Positions 32,589 to 41,363 of a stretch of 64,000 nt of DNA are shown here, piece after piece (the stretch's first letter is position 1; each line of letters starts with the position of its first letter). The notes under the pieces were generated by a model. It searched no databases and was not told where the DNA came from. It was given only the letters and a program-made list of their open reading frames with translations. Origin of the DNA: DATLSM01 sp963722965 (lineage in GTDB: Bacteria > Actinomycetota > Thermoleophilia > Solirubrobacterales > 70-9); NCBI GenBank assembly GCA_963722965.1, contig CAVROX010000011.1, positions 119,765 to 183,764 on the forward strand, in the 5' to 3' direction. Position numbers and translations under genes: made by a program.

Positions 32589-34058
32589 GTGCATCGTGGC
32601 GCCATCCAGGGCGCCGGCCGGCGCGGCCGCTGGCGCCCGGGCAACTGGCCCGTACGTTGGCGCCTTGCCGCCGCCTCGGCCGGGCTGACCCTGGCGATCC
32701 TGATCGTCTTCGCCGCGGTGATCGGCGACCTCGCCGCCGAACGCGTCCGCAACGACTTCAACCACGAGCTGCGCAGCGCCGCCACCACGCTTGCCTCCAA
32801 CACCAAGATCATCGAATACGTTGGTGGCACCCCGCTGGTCGAAAGCCCGGAGCTGCACGACTACTCGCTACCGGACGGAGCGATCGCCCGGGTGCTCAAC
32901 CGAAACGGCGAAGTCCTCGCCGCCTCGCCAACCCCCCACTCCGTCGATCTTGGCCCGGTCAGTTCTGAAATCGTCGAAAGGGGGTCGCTGCGGATTGCGG
33001 CGGCGGCCGTGCTCGATTCCGGTGGGACCGTGGTCGGCTACGTCCAGTACGCGCGTAGCGAGGAGCAGGTCGACGCGACGGTAAGCCGCCTCTGGTTGCT
33101 GATCGCCGCCGGCGTCCTCGGCGGCACCTTGCTGGCCTGCCTCTCGGGACTTGCGATCGCCAGCCGGGCGATGCGTCCGATCGCCTCACTGACAGCCACC
33201 GCTCGGGAGATCGCCGACACCCGCGATCCTTCGCGCAAGGTACCCCAACCACGGGCAGAGGATGAGATCGGCGAGCTGGCGCGCACGTTGGATGCGATGC
33301 TGCGCTCACTCGACGCGGCAAGAACCGAGCGCGAGAGCGCCTTGCAAAAGCAGCGCGAGTTCGTCGCCGACGCCTCGCATGAGCTGCGCACGCCGCTGAC
33401 CAGCGTCCTCGCCAACCTTGAGCTGTTGCAGGCATCGCTGCGGTCTCCCGGCCAGGCCGAAGACCGGGAGATGATCGACTCTGCGCTTCGCTCTTCGCGC
33501 CGGATGAGCCGCTTGGTTGGTGATCTGCTGCTGCTGGCCCGCGCCGACGCCGGACGCAGCGGCGAGCGCCGTCGCTGCGACTTCGCCGAAATCGCGGGCA
33601 ATGCGGCGGTCGAGGTCGCACCGGTGCTGGGTGAGCGCGAGCTGAGCGTCGACAACGACCACCCGATCTTCGTCGAGGGCAACCCGGACGAGTTGCACCG
33701 GATGGTCGTCAACCTGCTCGACAACGCTTCCCATCACACCCCGCCCCGCTCACACATCGAGCTTCGCCTGCACTCCACTGCTGAGGCCGCCGTGCTCGAG
33801 GTCGCCGACGACGGGCCGGGAATCGCACCCGAGCTGCGCGAACAGGTCTTCGATCGCTTCGTACGCGGTGCTGGCCCCGCCGACGTCGCCACCGGCCCTG
33901 GCACCGGCCTCGGGCTGGCAATCGTCCGCTCGGTCGCCACCTCCCATGGCGGCACGGTCGAGGCCACCGAATCGCAGTGGGGAGGCGCTCTCTTCCGAGT
34001 CCGGCTCCCGCTCGCCAAGTCTGAGTCGACGATTACCAGGACTTTAGAGGCGCTTTAA
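32589..34058 (+). CDS. Sensor histidine kinase, MprB/HAMP type
   Basis: A 489-residue membrane kinase. Helix 1 (about 25-48), an extracytoplasmic sensor of about 115 residues, helix 2 (about 168-192), HAMP (about 193-245), HisKA with H264 in ADASHELRTPLT, and a HATPase domain with VNLLDNASHHTPP, DDGPGIAPELREQVFDRF and GTGLGLAIV. The start is GTG directly after the regulator stop. The gene is followed by two hairpins, the second a strong terminator. Confidence 0.88.
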   Translation: MHRGAIQGAGRRGRWRPGNWPVRWRLAAASAGLTLAILIVFAAVIGDLAAERVRNDFNHELRSAATTLASNTKIIEYVGGTPLVESPELHDYSLPDGAIARVLNRNGEVLAASPTPHSVDLGPVSSEIVERGSLRIAAAAVLDSGGTVVGYVQYARSEEQVDATVSRLWLLIAAGVLGGTLLACLSGLAIASRAMRPIASLTATAREIADTRDPSRKVPQPRAEDEIGELARTLDAMLRSLDAARTERESALQKQREFVADASHELRTPLTSVLANLELLQASLRSPGQAEDREMIDSALRSSRRMSRLVGDLLLLARADAGRSGERRRCDFAEIAGNAAVEVAPVLGERELSVDNDHPIFVEGNPDELHRMVVNLLDNASHHTPPRSHIELRLHSTAEAAVLEVADDGPGIAPELREQVFDRFVRGAGPADVATGPGTGLGLAIVRSVATSHGGTVEATESQWGGALFRVRLPLAKSESTITRTLEAL

Positions 34059-34096
34059 CGCCCCGACCTAACTTCCCCCGCGGACGAGACACACGG

Positions 34097-34133
34097 GCCC
34101 GCCGGGGATCTCCCCAACACCGCCCCGGCGGGC
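34097..34133 (+). other. GC-rich hairpin after the sensor kinase gene
   Basis: GCCCGCCGGGG (34097-34107) pairs perfectly with CCCCGGCGGGC (34123-34133) around a 15-nt loop. No T tract follows. It precedes the stronger terminator and may protect the mRNA 3' end. Confidence 0.5.
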
Positions 34134-34140
34134 TCAACTT

Positions 34141-34184
34141 GCCGCCGGGCCTTCCCCCTCCCTTTGGGCCCGGCGGCTTTTTTT
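34141..34184 (+). terminator. Rho-independent terminator of the two-component operon
   Basis: GCCGCCGGGCC (34141-34151) pairs perfectly with GGCCCGGCGGC (34167-34177), followed at once by seven T. It separates the plus-strand regulator/kinase unit from the convergent rnj gene, whose stop lies 7 bases further on. Confidence 0.9.
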
Positions 34185-34190
34185 GATCCC

Positions 34191-35855
34191 TCAGACCTCG
34201 ACGACCACCGGCAGGACCATCGGACGGCGGCGCAACTTCTCATAGACGAACTTGCCGACCGCCTCGTGCAGGTCTTCCTGAATCAACGACAGCTCCCGCG
34301 TGCCCGCCTCGGCAGCCTCCTCGAGGGAGTCTTCGATCACGTCGCGCAGCTCTTCGACTAAGGCGTCGGCCTCCTCGAGGAATGCGACCCCGCGGAAGAT
34401 CACCTCTGGGTCGGCGACGACGCTGCCGTCATCAGAGGAGATCGTGGCGACGACGATGAAGATCCCATCGGCTGAGATCTCCCGTCGGTCGCGCAGGGCG
34501 ACGTCGTCGGGATCGCCGATGTCGACGCCATCGACGAAGATCGTGCCGGCGTGCGCGTCCTCGCCGAAGCGCGCTCCGCTGCCGTCGATCTCCAGCGGCA
34601 GTCCGTTGCGGCCCTGAAAGACGTCCTCTGGATCGATCCCGACCGAGTGCGCGAGCCCCGCGTGCAGGCGCAGGCGCTTGTGGTCACCGTGCACCGGCAG
34701 CACATAGCGCGGTTTGGTCAGGTTGAGCATCAGCTTCAACTCCTCCTGCCAGCCGTGACCAGAGGCGTGGATTGGCGCATCTTTTGCGGTGACGACGGTG
34801 GCGCCGATCTCATAGATGCGGTCGATGGTCTCGTTCACGGCGCGCTCGTTTCCGGGCACCGGGGTGGCCGAAAAGACGACCGTATCGCCAGAGTGCAGCT
34901 CGACATCGCGGTGGTCGTGGTTGGCCATCCGCCGCAGCGCGGAAAGCGGCTCTCCCTGAGAGCCGGTCGAGATCACGACCACCTTCTCGTCGGGGAAGCT
35001 CTCGATCTCCCGCGGTTGGATGAACAGGCCCGAAGGGGCTTCAGCCATCCCAAGGTTGGCGGCGATATTGAAGTTCTTTCGCATCGAGCGCCCGACCAGG
35101 GCGACCCGCCGGTCCAGCTTCACCGCCGCGTCGATCACCTGCTGGACGCGGTGGATGTTGGAAGCAAATGAGGTGACGATGATCCGACCCCCGCAGGAGG
35201 CAAAGGTCTCGAGCAATGCCGGGCCGACGCTGGACTCCGACGGCGCGATTCCCGGTCGGTCAGCGTTGGTCGAGTCACCGCAGAGCAAGAGCAGCCCCTC
35301 ACGACCGATCTCGGCCAGCCGCGAGATGTCCGCGGGGCGGCCGTCAACCGGGGTCTGGTCGAACTTGTAGTCGCCCGTTATCAGCACCGAGCCCAGCTCG
35401 GTGCTGAGCAGCACCCCGCGCATGTCTGGAATCGAGTGTGAGAGGTGGATCAGCTCCAAGCCAAAGGGCCCGAGCTCGACCCGCTCCCCTGCCGCCAGCT
35501 CCTGCAGCGGCGCGTCGCCGAGCTTGTGCTCGTCGAGCTTTGAGCGCACCATCCCGATCGTCAGCAGGCCGCCGTAGATCACCGGCGGCTCACCGATCTC
35601 GCGCAACACGTAGGGAAGCGCTCCGACGTGGTCCTCGTGGCCGTGGGTGAGGACAATCGCCTCGATGTCCTCGGCGCGGTCACGCAGGTAGGAGAAGTCC
35701 GGCAAGACCAGGTCGATCCCCGGCATCTCTGAGGTCGGAAACATCAGTCCGGTATCGACCACGACGATCCGGCCGTCGTACTCGATCACGGTCATGTTCT
35801 TACCGATCTCCCCCAGACCGCCGAGGGGGAGCACGCTGAGCTTCTTGCCTGCCAC
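34191..35855 (-). CDS. rnj: Ribonuclease J
   Basis: A 554-residue metallo-beta-lactamase/beta-CASP ribonuclease with both 5' exonuclease and endonuclease activity in the family. The active site motif LTHGHEDHVGAL is at 70-79. LITGDYKFDQ, the beta-CASP segment (STNADRPG, then VTSFASNIHRVQQV), ISTGSQGEPLSAL and a C-terminal HASGHGWQEEL metal ligand block are present. It is the last gene of the rimP-to-rnj minus-strand cluster, next to dapA, an arrangement frequent in actinobacteria. The start is GTG. Confidence 0.95.
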   Translation of the reverse strand: MAGKKLSVLPLGGLGEIGKNMTVIEYDGRIVVVDTGLMFPTSEMPGIDLVLPDFSYLRDRAEDIEAIVLTHGHEDHVGALPYVLREIGEPPVIYGGLLTIGMVRSKLDEHKLGDAPLQELAAGERVELGPFGLELIHLSHSIPDMRGVLLSTELGSVLITGDYKFDQTPVDGRPADISRLAEIGREGLLLLCGDSTNADRPGIAPSESSVGPALLETFASCGGRIIVTSFASNIHRVQQVIDAAVKLDRRVALVGRSMRKNFNIAANLGMAEAPSGLFIQPREIESFPDEKVVVISTGSQGEPLSALRRMANHDHRDVELHSGDTVVFSATPVPGNERAVNETIDRIYEIGATVVTAKDAPIHASGHGWQEELKLMLNLTKPRYVLPVHGDHKRLRLHAGLAHSVGIDPEDVFQGRNGLPLEIDGSGARFGEDAHAGTIFVDGVDIGDPDDVALRDRREISADGIFIVVATISSDDGSVVADPEVIFRGVAFLEEADALVEELRDVIEDSLEEAAEAGTRELSLIQEDLHEAVGKFVYEKLRRRPMVLPVVVEV

Positions 35856-35883
35856 TAGGGGTTCACCCTTCTGGCCTCCAGTT

Positions 35884-36759
35884 CTAAAGGGTTGCTGGGA
35901 TGCCGGCGCTGTTTAGCGCCGCTCTCACGATCGCCCGCTGCTCGGCGTCGGCGGGCACCAGCGGCAACCGCATCCGCCCCGAGGGAATCAGCCCCGTCAT
36001 CTCCAGCGCCGCCTTGATCGGTATCGGGTTGGTCGTGACCGCCAGCGCCTCATACAGGGGGCGCAGGCCGGCGTCTATTTCCCTGGCGCGCTCCAGGTCA
36101 CCGCCCTGGGCTGCGTCCCACATCTCGCGCATCCGCTCACCGGCGACGTGCGAAGCGACCAGGATCCCGCCGGCGCCGCCGAATTCGAGCATCTTCATGA
36201 ACGTGTCATCGTTGCCGGTGAGCACGGCCAGCCCTTCGATCGGCCCGAGCTCGGCGTCATTGGACTGCTTCACCGCCACCACGTTGTCGATCGAGGAGAG
36301 CTCGCTGAGGAAGTCGGGCGCCATGTTGATCACCACCCGGGTTGGAATGTTGTAGAGGATCATCGGCAGCTCCGGGGCAGCCTCGGCGACCGCCTCAAAA
36401 TGCGCCCGCAAGCCCGCCCGGTTGGGCTTGTTGTAGTAGGGCGCGACGACGAGCGCAGCATCGGCTCCCGCCGCAGCCGCGGCCCTGGTCAGCTCGCAGG
36501 AGTGGCGGGTGTCGTTGGTACCCGTGCCACAGATCACCGTCGCCTTGCCGCCAATCTCGGCGACGATCGCCGCCAGCAGCGAGATCTGCTCCTCGTCGGT
36601 CAGGGTCGCCGCCTCGCCGGTCGATCCGGCGACAACCACTCCGTGTGAGCCGCGGTCGATCAGGCCGGCGGCAAGCCGCCGCGCCGCCGCCTCGTCAACC
36701 CCGCCGCCCTCGTCAAAGGGCGTCGCCATCGCCGTGATCACACCTTGGATTGCGGTCAC
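35884..36759 (-). CDS. dapA: 4-hydroxy-tetrahydrodipicolinate synthase
   Basis: Condenses pyruvate with aspartate semialdehyde, the committed step to diaminopimelate and lysine. The 291-residue TIM barrel has VVAGSTGEAATLTDEEQ near the N-terminus, the catalytic Tyr in MILYNIPTRV and the Schiff-base lysine in VVAVKQSNDAE (usually VKEAS/VKDSS). The start is GTG. It lies between dapB and rnj on the same strand. Confidence 0.94.
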   Translation of the reverse strand: MTAIQGVITAMATPFDEGGGVDEAAARRLAAGLIDRGSHGVVVAGSTGEAATLTDEEQISLLAAIVAEIGGKATVICGTGTNDTRHSCELTRAAAAAGADAALVVAPYYNKPNRAGLRAHFEAVAEAAPELPMILYNIPTRVVINMAPDFLSELSSIDNVVAVKQSNDAELGPIEGLAVLTGNDDTFMKMLEFGGAGGILVASHVAGERMREMWDAAQGGDLERAREIDAGLRPLYEALAVTTNPIPIKAALEMTGLIPSGRMRLPLVPADAEQRAIVRAALNSAGIPATL

Positions 36760-36786
36760 CGAGGCCAGGGTATCCCCTCCAACCGC

Positions 36787-37458
36787 CTAGAGCAGCCTCT
36801 CCAACCCGACGGTGAAACGGGCGGGAAGGGTGGAAACCCTGCGCACGGCGAGCAGCACGCCGGGCATGAAGCTGCGGCGGTCGATCGAGTCGTGGCGCAG
36901 CGACAGGGTCTGCCCCTCACCGCCAAAGATCACTTCCTGGTGGGCGATCAGCCCCGGCAGTCGGATCGAGTGGATCGGCTCGTGGACCCTGCCGCCCGCG
37001 GCCCGGATCAGCTCGGCGGTGCGCTTCGCCGTTCCCGAGGGGGCGTCGACCTTGCGGTCATGGTGCAGCTCGATGATCTCGCACTCGGGCATGTGCGCGG
37101 CGATTGGCTGGGCCGCCTCCATCAGCAAGACGGCGCCGATCGCGAAGTTTGGAGCGACGAAGCAGTTGGCGCCGCCCGCCGCTGACTCGGCGGCCTCACG
37201 GGCCGCCTCGAGGTCAAATCCGGTCGTTCCGATGACGGCGTGGACGCCCGCGGCCAGGCAGGCCTGCAGGTTCGCGAGAGCGACAGCGGGGGTGGTGAAA
37301 TCGACGACCACCTCGGCCTGATCGAGGAGCTCAGCGAGCTCCACCCCAAGCGCCGGGTCGGCCTTCGCCGTGAGGGTCAGGTCCTGAGCCTCCTCGACTG
37401 CCTCACAGACGGCCTGGCCCATCCGCCCCGCGGCACCGGCGACGACGACGCGGGTCAT
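36787..37458 (-). CDS. dapB: 4-hydroxy-tetrahydrodipicolinate reductase
   Basis: Reduces the DapA product to tetrahydrodipicolinate with NAD(P)H. The 223-residue protein is slightly short for the family (about 240-270) but complete. It has VVVAGAAGRMGQAV (nucleotide loop), VVDFTTPAVA, VIGTTGF, VAPNFAIGAVLL and the catalytic block IELHHDRKVDAPSGTA. The ATG overlaps the stop of the M16 peptidase gene by 4 nt. Confidence 0.94.
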   Translation of the reverse strand: MTRVVVAGAAGRMGQAVCEAVEEAQDLTLTAKADPALGVELAELLDQAEVVVDFTTPAVALANLQACLAAGVHAVIGTTGFDLEAAREAAESAAGGANCFVAPNFAIGAVLLMEAAQPIAAHMPECEIIELHHDRKVDAPSGTAKRTAELIRAAGGRVHEPIHSIRLPGLIAHQEVIFGGEGQTLSLRHDSIDRRSFMPGVLLAVRRVSTLPARFTVGLERLL

Positions 37459-38726
37459 GCGGAGAGGAGGGCCTCGCTCACCGGAGCGAGGGCGTCGCGG
37501 AAACGGCGCTCGGCCCGCCCGACGCAGGCAGCCGAAAGGCGCTCGGCGCCGTAGAGCTCGGTGGCCAGCTCGGTCAGCTCTGCAACCTTCACTGCATCCA
37601 CCTTCGCCAGCATCTGGTCGAGGCTCTCGATCGGCAGGCCGAACAGGGTGGCGCGCGAGATCCGGGTCATCCGCGCTCCAGTTGACTCTGAGGAGAGAAC
37701 GAGCCGACCCTTGACGCTCTCCTTGGCGCGGGCGAGCTCCTCTGCAGAGACCGGCTCACAGCGCAGCCGCTCCAGCTCGGCGCCGATGATCGCACAGGCC
37801 TCCTCGACGTTGTCCTCGCGGGTGCCGACGTAGGTCGCGACCAGCCCTGAGTCGGTGTACTGCTCGTTGTAGGAACCGACCGAGTAGGCCAGCCCGCGCT
37901 TCTCCCGCACCTCGCGGAAAAGGCGCGAGGAGGTCGAACCGCCGAAGATCGAGTCGAGCACGGCAAGCGCGTGGCGCCGCTCGTCGTCGCGCTTTAGGCC
38001 CGCCGCGCCGAAGCAGATGTGGTACTGCTCGGTGTCCTTCTCATAGAAGCGCAGGCGGCCGCCACCGGCCACCTCGGCGACGGGAAAAGCGCCGTTGGTG
38101 CCCAGCGGAGGGAGGAGGCGTTGCGCCAGATCGGCGATCTGAGTGTGCTCGAGGTGGCCGGCCGCGCCGACCACGATGTCCTCGCCCGTGTAGCGGGCCC
38201 GGTGGTAGGCGTCGATCTCTGAGACTGGAATCGAGGCGATCACCTCCGCCTCGCCCAAAACACGGCGGCCGAGCGGGTGCTCGCCGAAGACCGCGTCGGC
38301 GAGGAAGTCGTGGACACGGTCTTGCGGTTCGTCCTCATACATCGCGATCTCCTCCAGCACAACCTCGCGCTCGGAGTCGACCTCGGGGTAGGTGGGAGAG
38401 AGCAGCATTTCGGCGAGCAGGCCGAAGACCTCCTCGGTGTGCTCATCGAGGAAGCGGGCGTGCAGGTGGGTGGTCTCCTTGCCGGTCGCTGCGTTGACCG
38501 AGGCGCCAAGCCCGTCAAAGCGCTCGGAGATCTCAATCGCCGAGAAGCGCTGGGTCCCCTTGAAGAGCAGGTGCTCGAGGAAGTGCGAGACCCCCGCCTG
38601 AGCGGGGGTCTCATCGCGCGAGCCGGTCCGCACCCAAAGGCCAAGCGCCACGGAGCGAACCGAGGGGACCTCCTCGGTCACGACCCGGACGCCCGAGTCC
38701 AACTCGCTAACGCGTGGCTCGCTCAA
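37455..38726 (-). CDS. M16-family zinc peptidase (processing peptidase/PqqL-like)
   Basis: A 423-residue peptidase with the inverted zinc motif H48-F-L-E51-H52 (HxxEH) and a distal Glu in the EREVVLEEIAMYEDEP helix. It has two M16 domains, with the second marked by RGLAYSVGSYNEQYTDSGL. Such proteins typically sit after pnp in Gram-positive bacteria, as here. The natural substrate is not known. The start is TTG at 38726, 3 bases after the pnp stop. Confidence 0.9.
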   Translation of the reverse strand: MSEPRVSELDSGVRVVTEEVPSVRSVALGLWVRTGSRDETPAQAGVSHFLEHLLFKGTQRFSAIEISERFDGLGASVNAATGKETTHLHARFLDEHTEEVFGLLAEMLLSPTYPEVDSEREVVLEEIAMYEDEPQDRVHDFLADAVFGEHPLGRRVLGEAEVIASIPVSEIDAYHRARYTGEDIVVGAAGHLEHTQIADLAQRLLPPLGTNGAFPVAEVAGGGRLRFYEKDTEQYHICFGAAGLKRDDERRHALAVLDSIFGGSTSSRLFREVREKRGLAYSVGSYNEQYTDSGLVATYVGTREDNVEEACAIIGAELERLRCEPVSAEELARAKESVKGRLVLSSESTGARMTRISRATLFGLPIESLDQMLAKVDAVKVAELTELATELYGAERLSAACVGRAERRFRDALAPVSEALLSA

Positions 38727-38729
38727 TGC

Positions 38730-40961
38730 TCAGCGGCGCTCGCGCTCGCGGCGGCGAGGGCCGCGGTCGCCACGGCTGCCGCCGCGGTCGCCGCCGTTGC
38801 GGCGCGAGCCCCCATCGCCGGAGCCGATCGCAGCCAGCTCCGCAGCCGACTTGCCCGAGACCGACGGATCGTCGGAGAGACGCAGGCCGATCCGACCGCG
38901 CTCCTTGTCGACCTCGACCACGGTGACGTCGATCTCGTCGCCCGCTTTGAGCACGTCGTCGACCGAATCGACCCGCTCGCCAGGCTTCACGTTGGAGATG
39001 TGAAGCAGGCCGTCGGTGCCCTTGACCAGCTCGACGAAGGCGCCGAAGGTGGTCGTCTTGACCACCTTGGCGGCGTCGTAGCGATCGCCGATCTCGGCCT
39101 CCTTTGTCATCGACTCGATCCGGGAGACGCAGGCGCCAACCAGTTCGCCGGTCGGTGCGTAGATCCGCACCGTCCCGTCGTCCTCGACGTCGATCTCGGC
39201 TTCGAACTCCTCACAGAGCCCGCGAATCGTTTCGCCGCCCTTGCCGATCACGGCGCCGATCTTCTCTGGGTCGATCTTGATCGACTCGATCGCCGGGGCG
39301 TGCGGGGAGAGATTCTCACGGGAGCCGTCGATCGCCTCCGCCATCTTGGTGAGGATGAAGAGGCGGCCCTTCTTTGCCTGCTCCAATGCGTCGGTGAGGA
39401 TCTCGAAGGTGACGCCGGTGATCTTGATGTCCATTTGCAGAGCGGTGATCCCCTCTGCGGTACCGGCGACCTTGAAGTCCATATCGCCAAGGTGGTCCTC
39501 AACGCCGGCGATGTCGGTGAGGACGATGTAGTCCTCGTCCTCTTTGATCAGGCCCATCGCCACGCCAGCTACCGCGGCGCTGACCGGGACCCCGGCGGCC
39601 TGGAGGGCCATCGAGGAGGCACAGACCGACCCCATCGAGGAGGAACCGTTTGACTCAAGCGTCTCGGAGACCACCCGGATCACGTAGGGGAACTCCTCCT
39701 CACCGGGGATCGTCGCCTCCAGTGCACGCTCGGCGAGCGCGCCATGGCCGATGTCACGCCGCTTGGGGCCGCGCATGAATCCCGCCTCGCCGACCGAGAA
39801 GGGCGGGAAGTTGTAGTGGTGCCAGAACCGTTTCGTGGTCTGCAGCCCGAGCGTGTCAAGGCGCATGTCCATCCGGGTTGTACCGAGCGCGACGTTGGAG
39901 AGGATCTGCGTCTCCCCCCGGGTAAACAGCGCCGAACCGTGCACGCGCGGGGCGATATCAACCTCGCACTCGATCGGCCGGATCTCGTCCTGCGCGCGGC
40001 CGTCGGGGCGCTTCTTGTCGACCGCGATCGCCTTGCGAATCGTGTCCTTCTCGATCTGCTCGAAGGCGGCAACGACCTCTGCCCCGCGCTGATCGGCGGC
40101 CTCGTCGGTCGCCGGTGCGTACTTGGCGATGACCTCGTCCTTGACCTTGTCAATCGCCTCATAGCGCTCGAGCTTGCCCTCGGTCGCGATCGCCTCGACC
40201 AGGGCCTGGCCGTGGGAGGAGCGCACTTCATTAATCAGACCCTCGTCGATGCTCGGAGCCTCGACCGGAAGCTTCTCCTTGCCGGCCTTCCGTTGAAGCT
40301 CATCCATCGCGGCGCAGAGCTTCTTGATCTCACCGTGGGCGATGTCGAGCGCATCGAGGATCTCCTGCTCGGTGACGCCGCTGGCGCCCGCCTCGACCAT
40401 CAGGATCGCCTCGTCGGTACCGGCGACGATCAGATCAAGGTCAAGCTCCTCGAGCCTCTCCTCGGGTGGATTTATGACGAAGTCGCCGTCCAGTTTGCCG
40501 ATACGCACCGCGCCGACGTGGGCGGCGACGGGCACGGGGGAGATCGCGAGCGCCGCGGATGCGCCGTTCATCGCCAGGATGTCGTAGGGGTGGACGTGGT
40601 CCACCGACAGGGGGACGGCGACGAGCTGGGTCTCATAGTGCCAACCCTTGGGGAAGAGCGGGCGGATCGGCCGGTCGATCATGCGCGCGGTCAGCGTTGC
40701 CTTTTCTCCGGAACGCCCCTCGCGGCGGAAGAACGAGCCGGGGATCTTGCCCGCGGCGTACATCCGCTCCTCGACGTCCACGGTGAGGGGCAGGAAATCC
40801 ACATCGCGCAGGCTGCCCATGGTCGCGGTGCAAAGGACCATCGTGTCGCCCGCACGGACGACGACGGCTCCGCTCGCCTGCTTGGCGAGCTTGCCCGTCT
40901 CGAAGGAAATCTGGCTCTCGCCGACATCCACCGAGACGCGGCTAATGTCAAACATGCTCAT
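38730..40961 (-). CDS. pnp: Polyribonucleotide nucleotidyltransferase (PNPase)
   Basis: A 743-residue phosphorolytic 3'-to-5' exoribonuclease. There are two RNase PH domains (N-terminal RREGRSGEKATLTARMIDRPIRPLFP, second SNGSSSMGSVCASSMALQ with the catalytic site), an all-alpha linker, KH domain (GAVIGKGGETIRGL), S1 domain (FGAFVELVKGTDGLLHIS) and a Gly/Arg/Asp-rich tail. A long hairpin lies in its leader (40987-41055). It follows rpsO, the classical order. Confidence 0.96.
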   Translation of the reverse strand: MSMFDISRVSVDVGESQISFETGKLAKQASGAVVVRAGDTMVLCTATMGSLRDVDFLPLTVDVEERMYAAGKIPGSFFRREGRSGEKATLTARMIDRPIRPLFPKGWHYETQLVAVPLSVDHVHPYDILAMNGASAALAISPVPVAAHVGAVRIGKLDGDFVINPPEERLEELDLDLIVAGTDEAILMVEAGASGVTEQEILDALDIAHGEIKKLCAAMDELQRKAGKEKLPVEAPSIDEGLINEVRSSHGQALVEAIATEGKLERYEAIDKVKDEVIAKYAPATDEAADQRGAEVVAAFEQIEKDTIRKAIAVDKKRPDGRAQDEIRPIECEVDIAPRVHGSALFTRGETQILSNVALGTTRMDMRLDTLGLQTTKRFWHHYNFPPFSVGEAGFMRGPKRRDIGHGALAERALEATIPGEEEFPYVIRVVSETLESNGSSSMGSVCASSMALQAAGVPVSAAVAGVAMGLIKEDEDYIVLTDIAGVEDHLGDMDFKVAGTAEGITALQMDIKITGVTFEILTDALEQAKKGRLFILTKMAEAIDGSRENLSPHAPAIESIKIDPEKIGAVIGKGGETIRGLCEEFEAEIDVEDDGTVRIYAPTGELVGACVSRIESMTKEAEIGDRYDAAKVVKTTTFGAFVELVKGTDGLLHISNVKPGERVDSVDDVLKAGDEIDVTVVEVDKERGRIGLRLSDDPSVSGKSAAELAAIGSGDGGSRRNGGDRGGSRGDRGPRRRERERR

Positions 40962-40986
40962 CTATGTCCTACCTCCAGCTGCCCGG

Positions 40987-41055
40987 CTGGCAGCCCTTGC
41001 ATTTCAGAACTCTCGTTCTCTGTCTCCGGGGAGACTACAGAGCCGGGGCTGCCAG
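40987..41055 (-). promoter_or_regulatory. Structured pnp leader hairpin
   Basis: CTGGCAGCCC (40987-40996) pairs perfectly with GGGCTGCCAG (41046-41055), and inside it CTCTGT/ACAGAG (41018-41023 with 41037-41042) and TCTCC/GGAGA extend a second stem. The structure sits between rpsO and pnp, with the pnp ribosome binding site just downstream. In enterobacteria a leader stem of this kind is cut by RNase III and then used by PNPase to limit its own synthesis. Such a role here is inference. Confidence 0.6.
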
Positions 41056-41093
41056 TTCCATTTCTCCGCTCGATCGGGAAATGAAAAGCGAGG

Positions 41094-41363
41094 CTATTTC
41101 CGCAGGCCGAGCTCGGCGACGAGGCTGCGGTAGCGCTCGAGGTCGCTGCGTTCGAGGTAGCGCAGCATCCGGCGTCGCTTGCCGACCAGCATCAGTAGGC
41201 CCCGGCGTGAGTGGTGGTCCTTGCCGTGCTCGCGCAGGTGGCCGGTCAGATCGTTGATCCGCTCGGTCAGCAGCGCGACCTGGACCTCGGCCGAACCGGT
41301 GTCGCCGTCAGAGCGCCCGTACTTGCCGATCAGCTCGGACTTCTGTTCTTTGGTGAGGCTCAT
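41094..41363 (-). CDS. rpsO: 30S ribosomal protein S15
   Basis: An 89-residue ribosomal protein that binds 16S rRNA in the platform and can regulate its own translation. The pattern is full: SLTKEQKSELI, GDTGSAEVQVALLTERI, LREHGKDHHSRRGLLMLVGKRRRMLRYL and a short C-terminal helix. The start overlaps the ribF stop by 4 nt. Confidence 0.97.
   Translation of the reverse strand: MSLTKEQKSELIGKYGRSDGDTGSAEVQVALLTERINDLTGHLREHGKDHHSRRGLLMLVGKRRRMLRYLERSDLERYRSLVAELGLRK

Noticed and set aside
38277..41084. Plus-strand frames of about 450 codons opposite the M16 peptidase and pnp
   Set aside because: Complete overlap with strongly conserved minus-strand genes and no recognisable domain.
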